Positions 43,211-53,428 of a stretch of DNA of 64,000 nucleotides are shown in pieces. A program made the translations under genes and the position numbers. Origin of the DNA: Craspedostauros australis (taxonomy: Eukaryota; Bacillariophyta; Bacillariophyceae; Mastogloiales; Achnanthaceae); the NCBI GenBank assembly GCA_026770025.1, contig JAMXDE010000032.1, positions 642,419 through 706,418 on the forward strand, given 5' to 3'. The notes under the pieces were generated by a model. It searched no databases. It was not told the origin of the DNA and was given only the letters and a program-made list of their open reading frames with translations. The stretch's first letter is position 1, and each line of letters opens with the position of its first letter.

Positions 43211-43222
43211 CCCTTCCATTGT
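43211..43222 (-). promoter_or_regulatory. Polypurine tract of family A
   Basis: Element-sense ACAATGGAAGGG ends directly at the LTR's TGTCAGG. It is the expected plus-strand primer site for reverse transcription. The same tract precedes the other LTR at 49965-49976, and family C has a similar one (53409-53420). Confidence 0.65.
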
Positions 43223-43281
43223 CGCATCGACATCATACCATAGACTCCACACTCCATCACTCTCTTGTACCACCATCCCTC

Positions 43282-46200
43282 TCACTCTTCTCGGTCCATT
43301 GCTGACCGAGGCTGGATGATATCTCCCTTGTGTCTGTCGTAGATCTCCTTCTTCGTGTTCTTGGTGAAGCCGTCAGCGATGTTGTCCTCTGAACGTACGA
43401 ACCGGGCTCTAGCCTCTCTGTTCGCAATCAGCTCTCGGATGAAGTGATGTCGGATATCGATGTGTCTGGTTCTGGCCGATGTAGATGGGTTGGAAGCGAT
43501 GAAGATTGCTCCCACGTTGTCAACCATCACGTCTGTCGGCCTGTGTATCTCCAACCCGATGTCACTCATCAATTGCGTCAGGAAGCGGATCTCCTTGCCT
43601 GCTTCCGACAGTGCAACGTACTCGGCCTCGGTCGAGCTCAGTGTCACGCTGCGTTGCGCCTTCGATCTCCAGATGATAGGCACTCCTTGCAGCAGAACCA
43701 GATGTCCTCCAACGCTGATGCGATTGTCCTTGTCACCAGCGAACTCGCTGTCGGTGTACACCACAATCTTCCATGCATCGTTCTCCAAGGGTTTCGGTCT
43801 CATCTTCAGACCGTACTCTCTCGTATCCGACACGAACTTCATGACTCTCAGCATCTCCTTGTATGCTGCGGCCGTTGGTCCATCCAACACCTTGGTCAGT
43901 TCTCGCACTGCATTGGCGATGTCGGGTCGTGAGTGTTTCACCAGGTATAGCAGCATCCCCACTCCGCTTCGGTAGTTGCTATGTCGCTGCTTGTCGACCT
44001 TTGGTGAGTCACTCTCTCTCTGGATGCCTTGTCCTGGCGTCCCTGGTGTACCGTATCGTTGCAGCTTCATCACATCGTCCTTGAAAGTGCTGATGATGTT
44101 GTTGATGATGTGCGGTTGGTTCACCCAGCAATTGGTCTCGTCGTGGTTGAAGTTGATCTTACAACTGAGATAGTCTTCGAGATCTTCTTCCACCTTGATA
44201 CCGAATCGCTTTGCCTTGATGTCCCCCACGAGGTCCTTCAGCTCCTGTTCATCCCCGATGCACAGGCAGTCGTCGACGTAGGTTCCGATCAGTAGCATTC
44301 TCCCTTCCTGATTCCGAATCAGGAGGCATGGATCCACCTTGCTCTGTCTGAATCCCATTTCGATCAGGATGTCGACCAGCTTCTTGTTCCATTGCCTGGC
44401 GCTCTGCACGAGCCCATAGATCGTCTTCTTGAGCAGCAAGCATTCGTCGGCCTCGTGCCTCATGCCTTTCGGGCATTGCATGTAGATCTCCTCTTCGAGA
44501 TCCCCATGCAAGAACGCTGTCTCGAAGTCGATGATGATGCAGTCCATTCGAAGAAGCATCTTCATGGTTAGCATCACTCGATAGGTAGCGTCGTGGATCA
44601 CCGGTGCGTGATGCGCTGAGAAGTCGACCCCTGCAATCTGGGAGTACCCACATGCAACCAGTCGGGCGCGGAACACGCCGTTCCTCTTCTCCTTGAACAC
44701 CCATTTGGTCTTCACGCATCGTCGATCGTCCGGCATCTCGCTCTTCTTGATCTTCTACCATACTCCTCTTCTGGCCATGTCGGTGAACTCCTTGTTGATA
44801 GCCCCACGCCACTTCTCTATCTTCTCGGGATCAGCATGATCCCAGCACTCCTCGAACGTCGTTGGATCCAACATCACAGCCGTGTTGGCTTGTTCGGACC
44901 ATTCGTCATTTCGTTCGTTCTCAACATCCTGACTCGCAGCGATGAAGTCGATAAGTCTCATCCTCCCTTGGGTAGTATCGATCATCATGCCGGCGACGTC
45001 CCTGTTGAACATCGACCCATCTGTATGGAAGCTGGGTCCTCCAGTAGCCGCGGGGACTATCATCGTCTCCTGCGCAGTGTCGTAGCCATCCTCATCCCCT
45101 GATGCTGATGCTTCGCCTGCCTCCGATTCCGAATCCGATTCTGATTCTCGTTCCCTTTCCTCTTGGGGAATCGGTGAGTTGTTGTAGCCAGCCAGGCCGC
45201 TCAACATCCTTGGTACGCGCGCCAATGGTCTCACGGGAGTGCGTGCAGTCGATCGCTCAGTAGCCGAATCGATCCGCCCCGCACGGTCGTTGTCCCTTCC
45301 GGATTCATCGTCCTTATCATTGTCCGACAGTTCTTCCCCTTGGGCGGGTAGCAAGTCATCTTGCTCTTGAGCGGTGTCGTCTGTGTCTCTCGTTGTGTGT
45401 CCGGCTCTTCCGCTCCTCTCTGCGACGCCGATCTTCGCCTTCCTCGCGATATTCGAACTTCGCCCCCAAGTCACTCTCTTTCTCTGGAAAGCGTCTCCAG
45501 TGTCAGAGTTGTCGTCTTCCAGATCATGTATTATCGATCTGTTGGCATTCTCAACACCCTTGAACTGCCCATACGACTGGTTCATCCATGTCACGTCTCG
45601 TGTGATTAGGATCCTTGCCGTTGCGAGGTTCATCATTCGGTATACACCGCTCGCATGTGATTGCCCGTATCCGACGAACATAGCAGGCTTGGACCGATCG
45701 TCCAGTTTCGCCTTGATCACTCGGCCTCCGATGAACACCATGCCAATCTCGCCGAACAAACGCAGCCCGTCCACGTATGTGGGAGTCTGCCCATTGAATA
45801 GCACGCAAGCCGGTTCTCTCGACTTCGTTCCAATGATGTTCTCGAGTTGTGTTGCTGTTCTTGCTGCTTCAGCCCATAGCTTTCCTCGTAGGTGCTTTGG
45901 TAGGTGGGTCTGATTGAGCATCGCCCTGACCTTTCCGTATAGCACAGCGAACTTTCGTTCCACGCGACCATTCTGCTGTGGAGTTGAAGCTGCCGTGTAT
46001 TCGAACGTCGGGCCGAATCCCTCCTTGAGTAGCTGCGCCTCTGCGCTGTAGTTCTCGCCTGCGTTGTCACATCTGATATTCTTGACAGTCACGTTCTGAT
46101 TCGCCTTGAGCCATCTCAAGAGCGACATCATCTTCGATCCCACTTCGCTCTTCTCTTTGATGAAGTAGCTCCAGCAGTAGTCGCTGTAGTCGTCAATGAT

Positions 46201-49086
46201 CAGGAGCCAGAATTTTCCGCGACCAAAGCTGTACGTCTGGACACTGGAGGTATTCATGAACAGCCGTTCGCCAACTCTGCTCGCCTTCGCCTGTGACATT
46301 TTTGACAAACACTTTTGTCGAGATTTGCCGATAGCACAGTCCTCACATGGATTCATTCGTCCTATGACATTCCATCCGTATCGCGCAGCAGTGCGCGAGA
46401 TAGTGTAAGTGTCAACGTGGCCTAACATTTTATGGATTTGATTGATGTCGACCGCCTTGCCGGTGGACACACCAATGTTTGCCATCTCATGTTCGGCTGG
46501 GACCGCCACCATGTTCACGCCGGAAACGAATCCACTGTGAGTCGCCATGATGCGGTCGAAACAGATACGCAATCCGTTCTTCTCGAGAGCCATCACTACA
46601 CCCTTGTTGCTGATGTCGAATCCGCTTTCGAGTGCCTTCGTGATGCTTAGGAGGTTGACCCAAAGCTTGGGAACGAACTTCACCGCTTTGAGGATGATGA
46701 TGACCTCCGAGCCATCCTTCTGCATCACCTTCATGCGTTTGTCGCCCACCTTCGTTGCTTTGAGGTAGCGCCCGCTTCCCACCTTCACTGCGAAGCTCGC
46801 GAGGCGCACGTTCGTCATGCCCTCGTCGCTGTTGGTGAGATGGCACGATGCCCCCGAGTCGCCAAGCCAGGTGTTAGCCTCGTGGCGATCTGGCGCGATG
46901 GTCTTCTTGCGTTCACCGGCGTCGTACATGTCGCCGATCACCATGGCTAGCTCATGCGCATGGTTGTACCCGTAGATGGGCAACTCGTCGAACATGTGCC
47001 CGTCGCGCACGCTGTTGTCCGATGGATGGTGAATCCAGAGCAGGCGATCCGCGGCCATGGCGCTCATACGCGAGATCAGGTTCTTCGGGAGTGGCGGGAG
47101 ACGATTCTCCTCAAGCAAATCGTTGATGTCGATTGCCTTGCTCGCCACGTCGTATGCTCCGATCACGCCGATGGTCATCAGCATGAAGTACACACTCCGC
47201 ACTTCCATGCGGTTCTCGTCGATGCCTTGGTATGCCTCCATCGCGTCATAGCAGATGAGCGAGAGGTCGGAACGAACATCATTCGCAGGCATCACGTTGG
47301 ACAGCGAGCATCTCACCGCATAGGGAGGGTTGTCGCTTCCAAGGATTTGGCGGCGTTGGAGCTTCTCGGCTGGCGTCACAGGCACGTCTCCCTTTGGTCC
47401 TCCTGGGATGAGGATCAAGAATGGGCAGAACGGGCAGTCAACACACCACGAGAACAAAGGCCCTTTGGTCAGGCACAGTGGGCACCACGCGTTGTCGTTG
47501 TCGCGCCGAGACGCGGTCTCGATCAATCCGTCCAAGTAGGAGCGGATGGGGCGCACGTTGTAGATCGGCTCTGGTCGCCTTGCTGAGGCCGTCGCGTGGA
47601 GGTCGATGCCGGGCATCGCGATCTCGTTGCTTTCGGTTTCGTCAGCTTCGCTCTCATCAGACGAGAACAAGTTGTCGCTCATCATGCGATCCGCGTCGAC
47701 TTGCGGTCCGTAGTAACCGTAGTCGTTGGGGCTGCGGATCCCAACCACTTCGATCGATCCCTCGTCGTTGTTGTTGTTGGTTCCGTTGTAGAACCCTGCG
47801 GCCAAGTCTCTGTCGACGACCATGAGAGCCATGTCCTCCATGAGGTTTTCGATGTTGCTCTCCGTGTCGTGGATGCGTGTTGTCACGATTTCGTGGTCGG
47901 TGAGAATTTGTTTTTCGCTCACATTTTTGGTGTTGCGCGCGATTTCTCCATCCTCCGCGATTTCGTGACACAACATCACATCATCGACGCTGACCAGCGC
48001 GACGTCGTCCATGCCGTCCATCCCGTCGGTAGCCACATTGGCTGAGTCTGCGTCCTTCATCGCAGCTCTCAACTTGAAGCATTGCACGATCTTGTGGCCT
48101 GTCTTGCCACAGAACTTACACTTGCCGTTGAAGCCTCCGGCGCTGAAGTTGCCGTTGTTGCGGTTGCCATTGCCGTGGTTGCCGTTCTTCTTGGCGCCAC
48201 CGCCTTGCTTGCCGTTGCCGCTCTTGGTAGGGGAGCGACAGTCCGCCTTCTTGTGCCCGTAGACGCCACAGTTGCGACAGTTGCCCTTGAACCCGCCGAT
48301 CGCGGCCAAGGCCATCTCCTCCTTGCCATGGTTGCCTCCTTCGCGCTTAGAACCATGTTTGGTATGGTGGCGGTCGTAGGTGAGGCACACGGCCTCGCGG
48401 ATGTCTTCAACTGTCATCTTGTCTTCTTTGCCTGCAAATTTGAGCTCTATGAGCTTCACGTCCATCTCGTAGTCTCTCCCGAGAGCGTTGAGCACAAGCA
48501 TGTTGTATTGCTTGGCGTCCATCTTCACGCCAGCATTCCCCAAACGGTTGCGGAGCACCTCCATGTCGGTGAGGAACGAATCAGGGCGCTCGCCCTTCTT
48601 CAACCGCATTCCGTTGAGTTGAGCCAACAACTGCGCCTTCACTGGTGCAGTACGTTGCTCGTAGATGCGCTCGAGCGCCTTCCACGCCTTGCGTGGGTCA
48701 CCTGCCTCGTAGGTACCGCTCTTGCATCCCAGCACAGCCATGAAGGCAACATTGCCTTCCGGAGTTTCATGGTTAATCGCCATGGTCAGTTCTTCAAACG
48801 CGTACTTCGCCAACGCCTTACGGTACTCAGCCTTCTCCTTGTAGGACATGACTGATACCTTCTTGGGTTCCCCCGTACCCGAGTCTCCGCCCGTCGTTGG
48901 GGCAAGACCGGATGGTCCGAGAGGTTCATCCTTCACCACCACGGCATCCGCAGCTTGGAGGTAAAAGTTCCTGTAGCCCTTGCGTTCAGCGTGGGTGAGG
49001 AACTTAGCGCTCCATGCGTTCCAGTTGGACTTCTTTCCGTCGAACACGATGGGGTAACGATCGGACTTGCCAAAGAGGGAGCTCAT
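43282..49086 (-). pseudogene. gag-pol: Family-A Gag-Pol, one nonsense codon and an integrase active-site change
   Basis: One frame of about 1934 codons starts at the ATG at 49086. Gag has two CCHC knuckles (CRNCGVYGHKKADC, CKFCGKTGHKIVQC). The protease reads WLGDSGASCHL. The zinc-binding HHCC precedes integrase (HKMLGH...CEDC). The second catalytic Asp (IRCDNAGENY) and Glu (NGRVERKFA) are present, but the first position is Asn (LFMNTSSV, codon 46252-46254) where family C has Asp. A TAG (44755-44757) stands where copy B has CAG, just before the reverse transcriptase. After it come DFETAFLHGD and YVDD, then RNase H (YTDSEFAGD, STEAEYVAL, VDNVGAI). Otherwise the frame is intact. Confidence 0.9.
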
Positions 49087-49161
49087 GATGATGGTGGTGG
49101 TAAGGGTGATGGCGAGTGTTGCTGTGCTGATGGTGGTAGAAACGTAGGATTTCAATCGATA

Positions 49162-49173
49162 CGTTTCGAAACG
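49162..49173. promoter_or_regulatory. 12-bp palindrome at the primer-binding position of family A
   Basis: CGTTTCGAAACG directly abuts the end of the 5' LTR (element sense CCAACA, then the palindrome). The same sequence is at 42408-42419, and family C has CGTTTATAAACG at the same place. No standard tRNA-complementary site starting TGG is seen. Confidence 0.5.
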
Positions 49174-49964
49174 TGTTGGAAATCCGGGGTTATAGATATA
49201 GTCTAATGCTTATTAAACTGTACCGTTTTAGAACTGTGAGAACAACACACTCATTTCTCAAATCATCAACTCGTTTGCCCATGATGATGCTGGTGGCCTT
49301 CTGTAGTTGCCCCTCATGATCATCATTACAATCTCTCTCTGTCATCTCCATTTCATAGCTCATGACAAGTGCATTTCACCATGCTCATCTGTTGAGATAT
49401 CCGTCTACACTCCTGAGGTGCATGCATGCTGATCCTTGATTCATTCTCTTCTCATCAGGCATCCATCACTCATTCAGTACACTCTTCCATGTTGTTCACT
49501 CACTCCTCTCACATGCTCACCGACAATCACACTTGGTCAGAACATGGGGTTCTGGCACGATCAGTCCAGTCCTTCGATGCTGTTCCAGTCCGCGCTTTGT
49601 TCTCCTTCGCTGGTTCTCTATCGGTCACGTAATCATGTTCTGGGTTCCGAGCGATTCAATCCGTGATTGCGTTCTTGCATAGATGTTTCAAGTTAACTGG
49701 TCAACCCTCATGCTTGGAACACTTCGGTGTTCCAGTCTCCCTTTCACATCCATCGTTCGCCATACCAGTTCGTCAATCCACTCAAACCATGTCTCCCGAT
49801 TAGTCTGTCCGTCGTCCGTCATACTCTTGACACACAGAGGAGGAGGTTCACAATAGACTTGGAAGCGTGTCCGACTTTGATAGATCGGTGAGTCTAATTT
49901 TGGTATTATGGGAGGTGCGGCAATCTAGGATAATACGACATAGTCGCACCCTCGATTCCTGACA
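49174..49964 (-). repeat. Family-A LTR (5' LTR of element A, 3' LTR of copy B)
   Basis: 791 bp, no difference from 42420-43210 noticed. The 1.5 kb around it, including the RNase H end of copy B, is also nearly identical to the corresponding part 6754 bp to the left. Confidence 0.9.
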
Positions 49965-50035
49965 CCCTTCCATTGTCGCATCGACATCATACCATAGACT
50001 CCACACTCCATCACTCTCTTGTACCACCATCCCTC

Positions 50036-52616
50036 TCACTCTTCTCGGTCCATTGCTGACCGAGGCTGGATGATATCTCCCTTGTGTCTGTCGTAGATCT
50101 CCTTCTTCGTGTTCTTGGTGAAGCCGTCAGCGATGTTGTCCTCTGAACGTACGAACCGGGCTCTAGCCTCTCTGTTCGCAATCAGCTCTCGGATGAAGTG
50201 ATGTCGGATATCGATGTGTCTGGTTCTGGCCGATGTAGATGGGTTGGAAGCGATGAAGATTGCTCCCACGTTGTCAACCATCACGTCTGTCGGCCTGTGT
50301 ATCTCCAACCCGATGTCACTCATCAATTGCGTCAGGAAGCGGATCTCCTTGCCTGCTTCCGACAGTGCAACGTACTCGGCCTCGGTCGAGCTCAGTGTCA
50401 CGCTGCGTTGCGCCTTCGATCTCCAGATGATAGGCACTCCTTGCAGCAGAACCAGATGTCCTCCAACGCTGATGCGATTGTCCTTGTCACCAGCGAACTC
50501 GCTGTCGGTGTACACCACAATCTTCCATGCATCGTTCTCCAAGGGTTTCGGTCTCATCTTCAAACCGTACTCTCTCGTATCCGACACGAACTTCATGACT
50601 CTCAGCATCTCCTTGTATGCTGCGGCCGTTGGTCCATCCAACACCTTGGTCAGTTCTCGCACTGCATTGGCGATGTCAGGTCGTGAGTGTTTCACCAGGT
50701 ATAGCAGCATCCCCACTCCGCTTCGGTAGTTGCTATGTCGCTGCTTGTCGACCTTTGGTGAGTCACTCTCTCTCTGGATGCCTTGTCCTGGCGTCCCTGG
50801 TGTACCGTATCGTTGAAGCTTCATCACGTCGCCCTTGAATGTATCCGTGATGTTCTTGATGATGTGTGGCTGGTTCACCCAGCAGTTGGTTTCGCTCTCG
50901 TTGAATTCGATCCGACAACTCAAGTAGTCTTCGAGTCCATCCTCGATCTTGATTCCGAATCGTTCGCGTTTGATGTCCTTCACCAGTCGCTTCAGTTCGA
51001 GGGTGCTTCCGATGCACAGACAATCATCGACGTACGTCCCGATAAGGACGAGGTTCCCTTCCCGATTCCGAATTAGCAGGTATGGGTCCACCTTGCTCTG
51101 CCGGAAGCCAAGCTTGATTAGGATGTCCACAAGCTTCTTATTCCACTGCCTTGCGCTCTGAACCAGCCCGTAGATGGTCTTCTTCAGCAGCAGGCATTCG
51201 TCCGGTTCATGCTCCATTCCTTTGGGGCATTGCATGTAGATCTCTTCCTCGAGATCTCCATGCAGGAAGGCTGTTTCGAAGTCGATGATGATACTGTCTG
51301 TCTTCAACAGCATCTTCATAGTCAGCATCACTCGGTACGTTGCATCATGGATCACTGGTGCATGATGAGCGGAAAAATCCACTCCAGCAATCTGTGAGTA
51401 TCCACATGCAACCAACCTGGCGCGGAAGACTCCATTCCTCTTCTCCTTGAAGACCCATTTCGTCTTCACACATCGCCGATCCCTCGGCATCTTGTTCTTC
51501 TTGATCTTCTGCCAGACTCCTCGTCTCGTCATATCGTAGAACTCCTTATTGATGGCTTCCCGCCACTTCCTTCGCTTCTCTGGATCTGCATGATCCCAGC
51601 ATTCCTCGAAGGTGGTAGGGTCCAGCATCATAGCCGTGTATGCATGCTCGGACGTTTCGTTCCAATCCCCTCTTTCGACTCGTTGGCTTGCTGCGATGAA
51701 CTCATCCAGCCTCATTCTCCCTTCTGTGGTATCGATCATTAGACTCGCCACATCTCGATTGAACATGGATATGTTCGAATGGAAGTCTCGTTCGCCCGTA
51801 GTTGCAGGGATCGCTTCAGCTGCCTCAGCTGATTCATCGCCTCCACTGCTTGATTCTGAGTCGGATTCATATTCTGGCGGATTGTTGTATGGGACCAAAC
51901 CTCGTAGCATCCTTGACATCTTTGCCACAGGTCTCGCTGGGGGTTGCTCGATCTCTCTGCCTTCGGCGGCTTGTCTTCGAGTCACTCGTGTGTCGTCCCT
52001 TACGAATTCATCGTCGTCTTCATCGTCTGATGGTTCGTCCCCTTGGGCAGGTAGCAGTTCATCTTGCTTCGATGCGTAGCCTGTGGTATCTTCGTAGTCT
52101 GTTCCGGGCTCTCTGCTTCGATCAGTTGATACGGCCTTCGCTTCTCTTGCGATACTCGTATCACGCTCCCAAGTCACCTTCGTATTGCGGAGTGCTGCTC
52201 CGGCATCAAAGTCGTCGTCTTCCAGATCCACCATTTGTGTTCTGTTGGCATTCTCAATACCTTTGAATTGCCCGTACGACTGGTTCATCCATGTCACGTC
52301 TCTGGTGATTAGGATTCTCGTGGTTGCCAGGTTCATCATGCGGTATACACCATTCGCATGAGACAGTCCGTACCCGACGAACATGGCTGGCTTGGACCTG
52401 TCATCCAGTTTCGCTTTGATTGCGCGACTGCCGATGTAGACCATTCCGATCTCCCCGAAGATACGCAATCCTTTCGCGTAGGTTGGGGTCTGTCCATTGA
52501 GTAGCAGGCATGCAGGATCTCTCGACTTAGTTTCGATGATGTTCTCGATCTGCGTTGCGTTCCTTGCCGCCTCTGCCCATAGTTTGCCGCGCAGTTGTCT
52601 CGGTAGGTGCGCCTGT
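50036..52616 (-). pseudogene. pol: Copy B: copia pol fragment (integrase C-terminus to RNase H)
   Basis: An open frame of about 860 codons, starting abruptly at the family-C LTR (52617), carries the integrase C-terminal part (KLWAEAARNATQIENI, RDPACLLLNGQTPT), an acidic linker, a complete reverse transcriptase (FETAFLHGD, YVDD) and RNase H. From 50036 to about 50815 it is almost identical to element A. Beyond that it diverges sharply (KRLVKDIKRERFGIKIED versus KDLVGDIKAKRFGIKVEE), which marks a recombination or conversion boundary. Gag, protease and the integrase core are missing, so it is a truncated copy, yet its reverse transcriptase frame is undamaged. Confidence 0.85.
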
Positions 52617-53408
52617 GTTGGCAAGTTCCGCTCACGGAAACCTACGATCGTGGAAGATGGTGTTGGTTGATAGTCGTCTCTTTGCTATTTCATTACTTGA
52701 CTACTCCGATGCTCTCGGTGTACGCCGTTCTCTCGCCCGATGCTCTCGGCGCTTTAATCTGTTTCGTAGATTCGGTCTCCGACTATGAGTTGGTACGCGA
52801 GATGCTCTCTCGCTCCTCTTCTGTATTCTCTCTCTCTCAACATCGTGTGCTCGTCGCACACGATACTCCGTGTTCGATACGTACTCCGTATTCGACACTC
52901 CGTTCATTCAGTACTGGCTCCTACTCCATGAGTACTCGCCATTTGAAGTTCACCTTCTGTATCCATGATGCTGATGTCCTTCGGTCATCGGATCTTTGCC
53001 TCCTGTTCTGACTTGGAGACAGATGTCGACGTGGTGACATGATGACATCCTGTTGACGTCAGTAGGCGTCCTTCTGCTCTCCAGATGTCACGTTCCATTG
53101 GTGATGCAGGAGTCTGTCAGATGATATCGTCATCTGAGGTTTAGTTGGGAAGTACCTCGAGATTCTCTTGGTACCATTGATGGATGGACGGACGATCTTC
53201 CAATTCTCTCAGAAATCGTCATTTGCAAATTTCCTCCAGAAATCTTGCCCCTTTTCGTGTGTTCCATTTCCCCTGTAATTCTGACGAATGACAGCATACT
53301 ATCGACACGAATGTAGTTATACCGTCCAAGTGCGTATGAGAGAATAGCGGGTGAACGATGCACATATACACGTACATCTCGACATATACTCACATGTACA
53401 TCTCGACA
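52617..53408 (-). repeat. Family-C 3' LTR
   Basis: On the + strand it runs from TGTTGGCAAGTTCCG to ACATCTCGACA. It includes the palindrome TGACGTCA at 53054-53061 in a cluster of TGACRT motifs (gacgtggtgacatgatgaca upstream). Confidence 0.9.
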
Positions 53409-53420
53409 CCCTTCCTGTGT
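53409..53420 (-). promoter_or_regulatory. Polypurine tract of family C
   Basis: Element-sense ACACAGGAAGGG directly precedes the 3' LTR (TGTCGAGATG) and lies just 8 bases after the pol stop codon. Its GGAAGGG end is shared with family A. Confidence 0.6.
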
Positions 53421-53428
53421 GCATTCGG

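Larger units (their letters stand above)
42420..49964 (-). mobile_element. Full-length Ty1/copia element, family A
   Basis: The two 791-bp LTRs (42420-43210 and 49174-49964) look identical by eye and flank one long gag-pol frame on the minus strand. Purine-rich tracts precede the 3' LTR. No target duplication flanks it because both outer sides continue into related element sequence: pol of copy B on one side and a second gag on the other. It thus lies in a tandem array sharing LTRs. LTR identity suggests recent insertion or recent duplication. Confidence 0.9.

Noticed and set aside
49087..49155. Upstream extension of family-A gag (KSYVSTTISTATLAITL)
   Set aside because: The frame there begins with TTG. 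The first ATG is at 49086, and the extension lies in the leader between LTR and gag.
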